This document shows, in pieces, positions 35,091-47,240 of a stretch of DNA of 64,000 nucleotides. Each line of letters starts with the position of its first letter. The stretch's first letter is position 1. A program made the position numbers and the translations under genes. The notes beneath the pieces were generated by a model, which did not search any database, was not told the origin of the DNA, and was given only the letters and a program-made list of their open reading frames with translations. The DNA comes from Phyto melanocephala (taxonomy: Eukaryota; Arthropoda; Insecta; Diptera; Rhinophoridae), in NCBI GenBank assembly GCA_941918925.1, contig OW799234.1:8957001-9021000 (forward strand). The letters run 5' to 3'.

Positions 35091-35159
35091 ATCAAATTAT
35101 TATGTGATGTTCTGTATAATATTCCTTAAATTCTTCACATTTTGCTGGGTTTTTCTCTC

Positions 35160-36520
35160 TCTCTATGGTATACTTTGGGACAGCAATTACTAACTCTTGG
35201 TGTCGTTTAAAAAAAATCTTGCTTTTTTTTCAACACACAAAAAAATAATACAAATTAATTTAAATTTATGTTAATTTCTCTAATGTACAGTTTATAATTT
35301 TTGTTGATATTTCCATAAAAGAAAAAGCTTTCGAAACAAACATAAATTATATTTTTGTTCGCACAAGTTTTTTTATTTTAAAATAATTGTTTTCCCTAAT
35401 AACAAATAATTTCTATGACATTTTCCCTGGCTAAAGAAACAAAAAAATCGTAGAAAAGTAGAGGGGTTGAGGGGTGCAGGGCTTGAGAAAACAATTCAAA
35501 GATTTTTGTACAATTAAGTTTTGAAGAAGAAATTAAACACTTACCATAAAGAATAGAACAGAAAGAAATTTGCGTTAACAATCAAACAGTTCTACAATCA
35601 ACATTTTTTGTTTTTTTTTTTTTGCAAGGGTTAAAAATGCACCCATACATACATACATACAATTTTTTTAATAATAATATATTTTCTTGTACACATTCAC
35701 ATATTGTTTAACATGTTAAGATGTTTGAATCAAATAAGAAAAGTGGTAAAGGGTGTAGTATGTTATGTTACCCCCCTCTATAGTATTTACTTGATGGTAT
35801 TGTTGTTTCATTTTGTTGCACAAAGTAGGTGAAGTACCTTGTTCCTTCTCCATATGATGGTTGGTTGGTCGGTGACTTGAATGAATGGTTGCTGGTTGTT
35901 TATGGAATATTCGCACGACAACGTTATCCTCAGTCATCATTCATTCATTCATTCATAGCTATTGCTGTTGTTTAACTGTAAAAGAGGCTGTTGCTCTGCC
36001 AGTTTTATTTGTGTATTTGTAATACAAATACTTGAGCGTTTTTTTTTTTTTTTTTCATTATTTTCTGCCAGCCAGTACTTCGTGTATTGCTTTGCAAAGC
36101 CTAAATTCCGGTTGCATTTATAGTAATTTTCCAAATCTTTAGAATCTTTACTGCCTTACAAAAGTGTTAAAATGCAAAAAAAGAAAAAGAAATAATAATA
36201 AATACACGCTCAAATGAGACCTTTGATTGTTTTGTCAAGTAGAACGAAAAGAACAATTTACGTATTTTTCTTTTTTTTTTAGAACAATCGAAAAGAAAAT
36301 TATAGAAAATTGTTTGACTTCAAGTAAAGTCCTTTTTTATTTGTGAAAAATTAAATATATTTATATGAAAAGAACTTTACATATTTAAACCACTACTAAC
36401 AGTTGTAAAGGGGCTTACGAAAAATATAATTTGAGAATCTTGAATTATTCTGGATTGGTTATTGCGAGAATTACTGACCTGAAACTCTCAACTTAATTAA
36501 ACGCAATTGGAACTTGAAAC
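35160..36520. other. Gene-free AT-rich stretch with simple repeats
   Basis: CATA repeats lie at 35644-35660 and CATT repeats at 35936-35956. No gene was recognised. Confidence 0.45.
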
Positions 36521-36527
36521 AAGGGAC

Positions 36528-36625
36528 AAAAGGGTGATATATGTATCATTGGATTTGTAGTGATTAAAAATTTTGAACAAGGGACAAAAGGATGATAATC
36601 ATGATGTATCATTAGATTTGTAGTG
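36528..36625. repeat. Short direct repeat
   Basis: ACAAGGGACAAAAGG followed by TATCATTxGATTTGTAGTGA occurs twice (about 36520-36565 and 36577-36627), a roughly 57-bp degenerate tandem duplication next to a MITE. Confidence 0.65.
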
Positions 36626-36643
36626 AACTAAACAACATACATA

Positions 36644-37046
36644 TGTGACCTTCTTCGAGAAAAGGCACCTAGTGTGTGAAAAATAAGTTTTGAGAAAAAC
36701 GCATTATCACTGTGAACACACCTTCAGTTGGGAAATGCGATTTGGTATGATTATGATTGGGTGCCGACTTTGATGACGTCATGCCTATGTGGTAACGTAC
36801 TTTTTTCGCTTTTAGTGTGACAACACCTTTGCTAATGTTGGTGCTCTGTTTGTTATGATCTCAATACTTGATTCTTAAGCCGCAACCAGTGACCGATACA
36901 ACAACGTTTTCATGGGGTAAATAAATTTGTATCAGAAATCTAACTCATTTCATCTTATTCTACACCCTTTTAGGTACCAGAATCCACTCCTAAGTCCAAC
37001 CCCGTTTTTTCGACACACTAGGTCCTTTTTCTCGGAAAAGGTCACA
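36644..37046. mobile_element. 403-bp MITE with TA duplication
   Basis: The left terminus TGTGACCTTCTTCGAGAAAA matches the inverted right terminus TGTGACCTTTTCCGAGAAAA. Similarity extends through ACCTAGTGTGT for about 40 bp. TA lies on both sides (36642-36643, 37047-37048). There is no ORF. Confidence 0.85.
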
Positions 37047-37059
37047 TATTAAGATTATC

Positions 37060-38055
37060 ACTTACTAGGCTTACTTCTCTAGATGACTGTAGTCGTACAT
37101 GAAATACATAATGGGCCTTTCCCTGGCACTGACTTTACAACGTTAAGTTAATTGAACGCATCTGCAGTTTCAAAAGAAAGTCATGTCAGAGTAAATAATG
37201 TATCGTCTATTTTATAAACTGTAATAAAGATATTCAGATCTTAATCGATAGTGAAGTTGTAAGTTCCTTGGAATTTGTATATCCGAGTTATTTCACAGTC
37301 ATACTTCTGTAGATGCGAAAACTATTATTGAAATACAACTATCAAATGCAATTAAGCTTGTAAATTCTGAAGCTATGACGTTTTACTGTTTATTTTTCTA
37401 TAAGGAAACTATCTCTACCAGAGGTAACTCTATCTCTACCAGAGGATTCAAACAGGTATAAACAAGTCTAACTAGTCTTTTGCAGGAATGTCAAATATCA
37501 TGGAGCACGATCTCAGGACAATCTATAACCCTACAGTTTTTGATTGCGTTAATTTTAAACGATAACCAGTAGATAGGTACTTAAAGCTCTCACAAAGCCT
37601 CTGGATAGGAGCAGTACAGTTACATATATGAAGATCAAGAAATATGAAGTTTCCAGAATTTACTTGAAGAAGGCCGAGATGGTAGCATAAGAGAAAAAAA
37701 CCACACAAAGTGTGATTACTATGAGGGTTCTTCTTCTTAGCAAGGTTAACAATCATTCAATATGTGTAAAAAGATTTGCTTTAGTACCCACCATGATGAT
37801 CCTACCTAAAGGTGGTCTAACCACTGGTAGATTTTAATGCATTTAACTATCGGCTTTATACGCAAAAAAAACATACAGTTGGCAAACAGATTATGCACAC
37901 ATACCTTGCTCAAGAGCTCGGGCTATCTACTCCCTTAACGAAACATGCGGTCAATAATTGACAAAATCTTATCTACTTAATTGCTAGGAAATAGAAAGTA
38001 AACGCGCCGGCCTATACCTGATGGATGTCGAATAAGTACCAAAGAACATCACAGT
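37060..38055. other. Gene-free stretch
   Basis: No coding signal. CTCTACCAGAGG is duplicated near 37414-37444, a local tandem duplication of about 20 bp. Confidence 0.4.
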
Positions 38056-38059
38056 GGAT

Positions 38060-38300
38060 ACTATGCCAAATTTGGAGTACCTGAGGGGGAACTCGAACTG
38101 GCAATCCATAAGGAATTACATTGAGGGGACTGAGTTCTTGGGCTAGTCTGATATTTATTGGGAAATTTTGATTATGGTTTTTGTTTGGGAATTCCGTTTC
38201 CCACATGGAGCGCACAACATGCCAACTGGGCATAAGTGTATACCTGTCATAGGTTTGGGCTTTTAATGCCCCTCCTTTTCAACCTAACCTAACATCACCC
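38060..38300 (+). mobile_element. 5'-truncated LINE 3' UTR copy
   Basis: About 230 bp match the 3' UTR of the LINE at 16270-16500, including TTGAGGGGACTGAGTTCTTG and CACATGGAGCGCACAACAT. The end is CAACCTAACCTAAC. It is a typical dead-on-arrival insertion. Confidence 0.85.
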
Positions 38301-38309
38301 TGATTTGTA

Positions 38310-40680
38310 AATGAATGACCGAAGTCCGTTATTAGCATGAGCATAAGTCATTTAGGTTTTAACTTCTGTGATCTTGACATTAAGCAGTAAAGTAAAATTC
38401 CTAGCAATAATTGATTTCTGCGGTACCAGATAGAACTCTGTTTAGCTATCTCATGAATACCCGGCAGCACATAGCACCTCTCTTCCCTGAGATGCAATTA
38501 TATAGAGAATCCGTCGATATCAGTTGTAAGTTAAAAATTACTGAAAAATTTAAGGAGTCGAAAAAGGGGCAGAATTCTTCTTCAGTATCCCTTCTACATG
38601 TTAATGAAAACGGTAACTAGAAACTAAAAAGGTTTCTACTAAAGCAAATTGATGTTAAAAAAAGGAGGTAAAACAGACGAAATTCTTTTTTTATCTAAGG
38701 CTTTGCTAGGTTTTCCCGATCCCAGAACTTAAGTAGCCATATTGGTCCAGCTATTTTTATACAAAAACTTGGGCTATATTGACAGAGGTCATCGATCGCT
38801 TTATTGACATAGTCCTAGTACTTGAAAAAAAACTCCACAAGAGAAATGTCTCTCCGATTTAGCCGATTTCAGTAAATACGCGTCATTTAAGCTTGTCATG
38901 GAATCCAGTTTCTGTTGTAGTTAAATTCAAAAACAACAATCCCTTTGGGATTCAAGACACTGGAATCCCAAAGGGCAAATTACAACATATAAAATCGATC
39001 GTAATTTTACTGAAACGTTTGATCTATCTATGGTATAGTGATTCTTATAAGAATTCTAAAATTACGTTCTTATTCGTATATCGTAATTTGGTCTTTGATA
39101 TTTTGGAAATCTGTTTAAAAAAATATTAGTATTCCCGTTTAAACTAAAGACTGATAAATCGAACTTGTGACTCAAAACTGCTCTTTTCAACCATGAGAAA
39201 TGTATACCATGACAGTCCAGATTAATGCACGTTTACAACTAAACACTTGAATATGATAATTAATTGAATTAGGCGTGGCATTTGCCATTGTGATTTGGCA
39301 GCACTGGCTCAATAAAAAACAACAACAGGAATGATTGAGGTTATACAAACATTTGAAAAAATCTTTGAGTAGATTCACGAGGCATGGCATATTAAGGAAC
39401 ATTAAGGACATACAAAAATACCACCTTTGTCTCGTAAAAGTAACTGTGTCATTTTAAAAATATTTTCGATATTTTTTTATGACATTAAAAGGCCACTAAA
39501 ACAATTATTATTTTGTTGTTGTTTTCTCTCTCTCTCTATTGTTTTTCGTCAAATCCCCAGAGTATGCATCGACACATTACACAACAAGGTGCGTTCTGCT
39601 TAAACCTTGATATGTGTGGCTGCACTTGGACAATAATAAGAGAAACAAATTAATAAAAGAACAAGCCTTTTAAATCATTTATATTTTAGTATGACCAAAA
39701 TGTAGACTTAGGACGTGCTTTTAATGTTTTATACAAAACGCTAAAATAAAAAAGAAAAACGGCAACAGCTTTTAGTCAAAGATAAAACACGTTTTATTTT
39801 CAAATACAAGGCAAAACAAGGAATTGTGTTGGTCCACATTAAAAAAAAAGAATGAACAAGTCTAACGTTTAACATGAAAAATGCCAAAGTATAAATCCCA
39901 AACTCCCAGTTGCAATATAATTTTAACAAAATATAGAATCCCCTCCACTACTCTCCCATACGCACACATATGTGTGTTAGCGAATGTGTGGAGAGAGAGA
40001 GAGAAAAAAAAGTATAAACAAATGCCACGATTTGTTAACAAGAAATAAAATCTAGTTTGTTTCAAGGAAAAAAATTTTAAAATCACATTTGGCTTGTACA
40101 TATTTAAAGCGTGCATTTACATAATGAAAGATGTTTCAATGGACATTGCATATGAGTTGGAATAAAGCCAGTATGAGTGGAAAAAAAGTAATACCAAAAG
40201 ATCTGCGAATAAAATATATAAAATTGTAAAACGGGACATACAGAAAGGGATAGAAAAATAGCGGTTAAGTAAAAGCAAAGGATTTAGTTTAAAAATTTTT
40301 GATTAAAAAAAAACTAACATTTCTGGGTCGAAGAAATACGTTTTTAAAAAAGCTTACTATATACAAACAACCTGTTCAGTTTGTTGGGCAAAATATTTCA
40401 TCGCTATTTTCATACTCTGTTTTATTTCTATAACACTTTGCCAGTGTTTCCCAATGTATTTTTCAATAACACCAGCACTCGATTGCGAAGTTGCGTTCGA
40501 GGGAATACTTACAGCAAAATCTAAGCAACAGCGTTCAGCCTCAAACGTTGTAGTTTCTCATGTGTTTTTTTAACGCTTATCTGTTATGTAAAAGGGTGCC
40601 CCGATGGACTATCCTGCTATAAGTTTGGGCTTTTAACTGTCTTTCATTTACTCACCTGAGTCACAAGTTACGAAACAAAA
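38310..40680. other. Gene-free stretch
   Basis: No host gene. A local inverted duplication CAATCCCTTTGGGATTC with CTGGAATCCCAAAGGG lies near 38937-38975. A scrap of LINE 3' UTR (TAAGTTTGGGCTTTTAA) lies near 40620-40637. Confidence 0.4.
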
Positions 40681-40689
40681 AATTTTTAC

Positions 40690-41600
40690 GATTTTCAAGC
40701 GTTCTTTTAAAGTCATTCCTTTCGCGTTAAAATGACAAACTAAACTGAGCATTAATAATAATAGAGTTGCCACATGTGACCATTGTGTTACTAAAGGATG
40801 ATTTTTATGAATTAAGTTTTTTGGGCTGGCAGCACTGGTTGGTAATTGTGTCCAAACTACATCTGTGAAAGTGAAAAGTGTTCAGTATACTCTGCCATTT
40901 CATCATGGAGAAACTCACAAACGAGCAACGACTGCAAATCGTTAAATTTATTATCAATATTCGTGCTCTGTAAGAAATGTCCATCGTTTGTTACGAACTT
41001 TTTATGGTCGTCATAATCGACCTAGTGAATCAACAATGAATGAATCAACTGTAACATCTGGGGTGAAGAACAGCCACATGCCGTACAAGAGTTACCGATG
41101 CATCCCGAAAAAAAGACAATTTGGTGTGGTTTATGGGCTGGTGGCATCATCGGTCCATTTTTCTTCAAAGAAGACCGTGGAAGAAACGTTACCGTCAACG
41201 GCCAACGATAGCGAGCCGTGATACGCGACTTTTTTTAGCCCCAATTGGCCGAGTTGGACTTGGTGTATATAAACAAGACGTGACATGGCACACAGCTCGT
41301 GAAACAATGGACATATTAGAGGATGAATTTGGTGAGCAGTTTATCTCTCGAAATGGCCCTGTGAGTTGGCCGCCAAGATCATGTGATTTGACGCCTCTTG
41401 ACTATTTCTTGTGGGGTTATCTGAAGTGGTTGATCTATGTGGACAAGCCAAACACGATTGATGTTATTCATAGAATACAGGCCGAAATGCTCGAAAAAGT
41501 GGTGCAAAATTGGACCTTACGAATGTACTATTTGAACCGAAGCCGCGGGCAACATTTACATAAAGTTATTTTTAAAAAGTAAATGGCAAAGACCAATTAA
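40690..41600 (+). pseudogene. DD41D mariner relic, plus strand
   Basis: The start MEKLTNEQRLQIVKFI (ATG about 40904) is followed by LLRTFYGRHNRPSESTMNES, then, in other frames, NNxHMPY and WxxGGIIGPFFF-like text. The C-terminal frame reads ETMDILEDEFGEQFISRNGP, VSWPPRSCDLTPLDYFLWGY and ends RSRGQHLHKVIFKK at 41582. The second aspartate is in KQDVTWHTA. Much of the catalytic core is missing and frames are shifted. No clear TIRs were found. Confidence 0.82.
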
Positions 41601-41609
41601 TCGATTCCA

Positions 41610-43070
41610 TGAAAAATTTTGTATATATGATGCAAATTTGTGTGTTTTATTAGATTTTTTATAAGACTACGCTTAAGAAATCACGCTATAGTTAGAATCA
41701 ATCCCTAAACCTAGTCTTAGATTTTGAACTTTTCTATTAATGATTCCCTATTCATACAAAATGTACATTTAATTGTTGGATTTAAAATTCATGATTTGGA
41801 AATCACTGCTGCTGCTGCAAAAAAAATGAAATTATAACATAAAATATTGAAACCAAAATGTAAGTATTTGTCTGTGATAAAACAAAACCCCCCTGAGAAA
41901 ATGTATCATACAGATGTACAACACCCACTCGGTGAAACTAAATGCATTAAGGTTTCAGTTTTTCGTGTTCTGTTTTCTACTCCTTGTTTTTTCCTCTAGT
42001 TCTAGTGATTTTTATACATTTCCTTTATGTCAACGATTATAATGCGAGTGTGTTTTTTTTCGCCTCTTCCTACTCCCCGGTCGCAACAAAAGTACACATA
42101 TTTGAAATAAATAAATTTCATCAGCATGCGTTTTTTCGTTTAACATTAAAAATGTCTTTTTATTATATTTTTTTTTTTTTTTTTGAAAAATGTCCTTTTT
42201 TACGGTTACAACAAAAAAAAAATTAAAAATATATATTTTCGGCCATTAAAAAAAATTTTAAAATTATTAGCTTTTTTGTCGTAAAAGGACAGCGAAGAAG
42301 CAAAAGGGTAGAAAGAAGCTTTATTTATATGTGTTGTATATCCTGCGGCAAATGCGCATAATGAGCGCGTATTATTTGCATATGCAGTTGTTTTAATATC
42401 CTTTTATTATAATTTTTGTTTTTTTCTTATAGCAGTACTAACTGTAGTAGTTGTTGCAGTGGGTGGGGTTCTTGACAACGCATATTTTTTCTCGCTTATT
42501 TTTTTTTTTATTATTAAAACCAAAAAAGTGTCCCATGTTCATCTACTCCTGCTCTCTTTAATAGATTTTTGCTTACTTTTACATTAAGTTCTTTACAGTT
42601 TTTTTTTTCTACAATTTTGTTGTGTTTTTTTTTTCAACAATTTTTAAAAATGTTAATGTACATGCCACATTTTTTTAAAAGCTGTGCTTTTTTTTATTAA
42701 GCGTAAATCCTTTGCCGGTTAGATAATGATATGTGGTTACACAGTTGCTTTGTTAAAATTATTTAAACATTTTTTTTGTTTTCGTATACTAATTTGGCTC
42801 AACATAAGAACAAAAAAATATATAAATTTTGAAGAACATGTAACTCCTTTTTTTTTAATGGCAAAATATTCATTTGGGCGGAGTTTTCTAAAAGCAGTTG
42901 AGTATAAATAAATTAGTGTTTTAAAAAGCACATTTTTTTAAATTGAAATAAATGTACATTTTTGCACACATTAAAAAGATTAACTACAATTAAAATTGTA
43001 TATCAAAACCTAAGCAAATATTTATTTAAAATCTTTTTTTGTAATATGCATTCAAAAATTATTTGTAAAA
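41610..43070. other. Gene-free, T-rich stretch
   Basis: Long poly-T runs, no gene. Confidence 0.45.
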
Positions 43071-43329
43071 GTACAGTCGTCGGCACAATTATTTAGACAA
43101 ATTGTTCTCTTGTCTATCGGCAGTTTTTTTTTCGTTCAAGTGCATAAGATACCGTTACCTCAGCTTTGCTCAAAACAAAGTGCACATCAACAACAACGCT
43201 TATGTAAAATATTTTGTCCATCCCAGCAAAAACTCTCATTACTAAATAATGAGTTGTATGTACTAAAAATCAGTTCTTCACTACTTAAAATTTGGCATCT
43301 AAGCAAAATATTTTAACACGGCGTACTTA

Positions 43330-43455
43330 CCATGCTCACTTACAAATAGGGACTAAAATAAGTACTTAAGTACTACCCTCGCTTACAAATAGGGACTCGT
43401 ATAAGGACATATTACGGTCGCTTATAAATAGGGACTTAAAAAAGTACTTACTTAT
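43330..43455. repeat. ~45-bp tandem repeat with AAGTACTTA
   Basis: Three units of roughly 45-50 bp share CTTACAAATAGGGACT, the first two nearly identical, and two end in AAGTACTTA. They resemble subterminal repeats of a transposon. Confidence 0.6.
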
Positions 43456-43712
43456 TTAGCAATTAATAAGTACTTGATTTAAATAACCTAAATAACCCAC
43501 TAATATTATGGACTTAACGAAGTCGTTCGGTTCTTTTTAATACGAAATTTCGGTTAGTTTATACTGCGATACGTTAATTTGAAATTTAAAAATCAGTGAA
43601 AATCTATAAGTCATCACTTTGTTAATGAAATACTTTGCCGCCGTTGTCCTAATAATTATTACTTATACCCTAAGCGTGTTAAACTAAATGAGAATTATAA
43701 ACAGATATGTAC

Positions 43713-44950
43713 AGGGTGGCTGATGAATATTGCTACATTAAGAAACTCAAATAACTTTTTTTCAGTGTATGGAATACATTTTTCTTTTATTCATGTTAAA
43801 GCTCATTCAATTTTATTAAATATAGTTTAATTTGTTTTAAAAATAATGGAATTTAAATGCCATTCCCGTTGAGACGGGAATAGCCGCAATTGTTGCTCGA
43901 ATGGATTGCTTTAGTTCATTCAAATTTGTTGGTTTTGCTTTGTAAACTTCCTGTTTGCAATAACCCATCAAGAAAAAGTCAGGTGCAGTAAGGTCAGGCG
44001 ACCTGGGTGGCCAACGGAATGTGGAGTTTCTGGATATCAGCTTATTGGGAAATTTTCGTCGCAATTCTAACAGGTTGGGCTATGTGAGGAGGTGCACCAT
44101 CTTGCTGAAACCACACAGAGTTAAAAGGAATTCTTTTTCGGCGTAATTCTCGATAGAAAAACTCTCTCAACATGCTCAAGTAACGGTCTCCACTAACCGT
44201 AACGGGGTGACCGTTTTCTTCGAAGAAGTTGGGCCGACAATGCAGCGTGATGAAACTGCACACTACACTGTGACACGAAGTGGATGCAATTCCGTCTCAT
44301 GGAGTGTCTGTGGGTTGGAAGCACTCCATATTCGACAATTTTGTTTGTTTACGTTGCCGTTCAAATCGAAATGGGCCTCGTCAGACATGAAAAGACAGTT
44401 CAACATGTTTCCATCCTCTTCCACCATTTGAAGCATCTTCTGACAAAATTCCAAGCGAATCGGCAAGTCTGCAGCGTTCAGTTTGTTGGCCATTTGAATT
44501 TTATATGGGAATAAGTCCAAATCTTTGTGCATAATTGACTGTCTGCTTATACCCATTTGAGCAGATAAGCTTCTTGTCGAAACTCTTGGATTGTGTTGTA
44601 TCGCAGCAGCTACAGCAGCGATTATTTCCTCCGTTCGAACTGAAGGGTTTCGATGGTAAGGTCTTCTGTTGACTGTCCCATGCTCGGCAAAATTGTTTAC
44701 AAGTCTCATTATGGTCCATCTGCTCGGAGGATTGCCGCCAAATGTGCGCCTATACTCTCTTTGAACCGAAACTACGGACTCCAGTGCGTGATAACGGCGG
44801 ACAATCCAAATTCTTGTTTCGGTGTCCCAGTTATCCATTTTTGTCAAATCTAAGAATCAATCTGCAAAATAAAATAAAATGGACCACATTCATTAAATAG
44901 AAAATAAGTTATTACATTTTTTTTTGGTAGCGGCTTTCATCAGCCACCCT
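43713..44950 (-). mobile_element. Near full-length Tc1/mariner-like element, second family
   Basis: The ends AGGGTGGCTGATGAA and TTCATCAGCCACCCT are perfect 15-bp inverted repeats, 1238 bp apart, the expected size for a complete element. Terminal and protein sequences differ from the GGGTGT-ended DD41D copies, so this is a separate lineage. Confidence 0.88.
43837..44838 (-). pseudogene. Mariner-like transposase with frameshifts
   Basis: From ATG 44838 the frame shows MDNWDTETRIWIVRRYHALE, the HTH region SRWTIMRLVNNFAEHGTVNR, a second HTH (STRSLSAQMGISRQSIMHKD) and the first catalytic aspartate in MSDEAHFDLNG. It then shifts near 44263 to VSGDRYLSMLREFFYRELRR and VWFQQDGAPPHIA (second aspartate), and shifts again near 44060 to WPPRSPDLTAPDFFLMGYCK (third aspartate). 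The spacing between the last two is about 39-40 residues, but the frameshift lies in that interval. Otherwise all domains are present. Confidence 0.87.
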
Positions 44951-45139
44951 TCGAATGGCTTCTATCAAATTTCGCAACAAGAAATTGTATTGTGTGTGTA
45001 TCTAAGCAAATGTCTGTAAACCAAGTACTTACATATTACATTATAAATCCAATTATTACTAAAATACATCTTAGTAAGACAGATGATATGTAATAGTCAT
45101 TGAAAAGTATGTTGTCATTACCTAGTTTTTGCTGGGATT

Positions 45140-46300
45140 CTTTTGTGAACTCTCAAACTGCTGATAAGAATCATAAAAGGCAGTGACTTTCGCCTCGGTG
45201 TTAGTATTTTGACATGCTCTTCATATCAATTTTCTTGCGTGTTCTTTGCAATTGAAGGTCAACTAAAACTGTTCTAATTAATTTTTGTGTCTTTACTTAT
45301 AATTTTGATTTATTAGTGATTTGAAAATATGGGGAATACGGCTGAGTTAACTAATATTGTTAGAGCCTCAATAGTATTTAGCAAAATTCAATGCCAGTTT
45401 CAAGGTAATAGACATACATACATAGCTAACGAGTTCGATTTGTCGCGTCAAATTGTTTATTATCAAATAAACAAATTAAAAAAAAAAAAAAATTTACCGC
45501 GAACCGGAGCGAAACGCAAAAAAAAACTTTAAATGAAGACCGAATCATCTTGCAAACATCTAAAACCTAATGATGCCACAGATGAATGGAAGAAGTCATA
45601 CAGTACTTCAGTTACTGATTGGACGCGTGTTTAATAATGCCAAGCGCGGATCCAGGGTAAAGGAAAAATGGATAGTTAGGATAGGTTAGTAAGTACAGCT
45701 ATGAAAAAACAATTCATATATAGAAAAAAATCTTACCACCTCTAAACGCGTAAGCTGGATCCGCTTAATCGCTCTCTATTAAAACAGCTATAAATGGCCT
45801 TCAATTCCCACTACGTTTAGTTCGTTGACATGGTAAGATATGGTCATTAAGACTAAATACATCCCTCCAGGAACACATTTATTTAAAAATTTGTACTTAG
45901 TCGCATTTAATTTGACATATTTAACTTCGCACATATTACAATTTTATCGTTTGTACCTGTTATTGCACGTTACATTCCGTCAAAGTGATTTGGCAAAACA
46001 ATCCTTAACAGAATGGATTAATAAGCCATATCGCGCGAACAAACCAGCAACTTTCGACGACTGGGAACACAATAGTCAGCTTGCTATTCACAGTGCACTA
46101 CTAGTTAATAAGTAACATATTTATTTTAACAAAAGTTCAATCCCCCTGTCGCAATTCAATTGCTGACACATATCCGTTTTTTCAAAGTTCGATTAAAAAT
46201 GCTGATGACATGTCTACAATGCACTTAAAATAGATCACGTTGCATTCAATGTGATGATTGCTGCTCGCTATAATATTAAGTAGTTAGCAAGTAAAATTAT
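45140..46300. other. Gene-free stretch
   Basis: A plus frame at 45329-45532 (TYIANEFDLSRQIVYYQINK) has an HTH-like look and could be a transposase scrap, but no further support was found. Nothing else is recognisable. Confidence 0.35.
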
Positions 46301-46308
46301 TAGTAGTA

Positions 46309-47240
46309 CCGGGTGTTTTTTTCAGTGGTATAGAACTTCGAATTGAAATAAAAGACAAGAAAATCGTTTTAATGACCATCAATTTGGCTTTATTAGAAGG
46401 ATAATTTTATGCCATTAATGTTTAAATATGATTTCAGGCATGTGGCCGCCGCGGCTGGTTCGAATAAAGCCAATTCTACAGGTCCAATTTTTAACCACTT
46501 TTTCGAGCATATGGGGCCGTATGTCGGCAATAACGCCACGAATGTTGGCTTCCAATTCCCCTAACGTTTCTGGTTTGTTGGCGTAGACGAGCGACTTCAC
46601 ATATCCCCAAAGAATATAATCCAATGGTGTCAAATCACACGATCTTGGTGGCCAATTGACAGGTCCATTCCGCGAAATTATGCGCTCATCGAATGTTTCC
46701 TTCAATAAATCGATTGTGGCGTGCGCTGTGTGGCATGTAGCGCCGTCTTGTTGGAACCACAACTCATCCACATTCATGCCATCCAATTCGGGAACAAAAT
46801 AGTCGGTTATCATGACTCTACACCGGTCTCCATTAACGGTAACTGCCTCTCCAGCATTATTTCGGAAGAAGTATGGCCCAATGACTCCACCAGCCCATAG
46901 AGCACACCAAACAGTCAGTTTTTGTGGATGTAATGGCGTCTCAAGGGTCGCATGTGGATTCTCTTCACTCCAAATGCGGCAATTTTGCTTGTTGACGTAG
47001 CCATTCAACCAAAAATGAGCCTCATCACTGAACAAAATTTTGCGATGAAAATCAGCATCGAGATCAATCTCAATTTTCGAAATAAATTTGCACGATTTGG
47101 AAGCGTTGTTCTTTTGTCAACCTGTTCATGATGAAATGGCAAACCAAACTGAACATAAATGACATTAGAGTTGCCAGATTTGACCACAAAATGCCAGTTT
47201 TATCTCTATTCGAAAAACAAACCTGTAAAAAAACACCCTT
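46309..47240 (-). mobile_element. DD41D mariner, internally deleted
   Basis: The left end CCGGGTGTTTTTTTCAG and the inverted right end AAGGGTGTTTTTTTACAG match over GGGTGTTTTTTT. TA lies at 46307-46308 and 47241-47242. It is 932 bp long, missing about 390 bp between the start codon region and the first catalytic aspartate. Confidence 0.88.
46415..47130 (-). pseudogene. Mariner transposase lacking its DNA-binding region
   Basis: ATG at 47130 gives MNRLTKEQRFQIVQIYFEN and then a stop at the deletion point. The downstream frame keeps the whole catalytic domain: FSDEAHFWLNGYVNKQNCRI, GGVIGPYFFRNNAGEAVTVN, WFQQDGATCHTA and WPPRSCDLTPLDYILWGYVK, with 41 residues between the second and third aspartates. 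It ends GGHMPEIIFKH. The catalytic frame is uninterrupted over 206 codons. Confidence 0.9.

Larger units (their letters stand above)
33201..35149. mobile_element. Candidate TIR pair CCCAGCAAAA enclosing LINE debris
   Basis: CCCAGCAAAA at 33201 is matched by TTTTGCTGGG ending 35149. The same word is present as an inverted pair at 43222 and 45136, with a similar spacing of about 1.9 kb. The interior here is LINE fragments. Ten bases could match by chance and there is no target duplication, so this is tentative. Confidence 0.4.
43222..45136. mobile_element. Candidate CCCAGCAAAAACT element hosting a mariner
   Basis: CCCAGCAAAAACT at 43222-43234 is mirrored by AGTTTTTGCTGGG ending 45136, a 13-bp perfect inverted pair. 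The arms also carry AAGTACTTA motifs (43338-43460 and about 45023). A complete mariner-like element is inserted inside. The same terminal word occurs at 33201/35149. There is no target duplication and no ORF of its own. Confidence 0.5.

Noticed and set aside
45329..45532. 67-codon ORF with an HTH-like segment
   Set aside because: Too short, poly-lysine from an A-run at the end, and no continuation. At most a transposase scrap.
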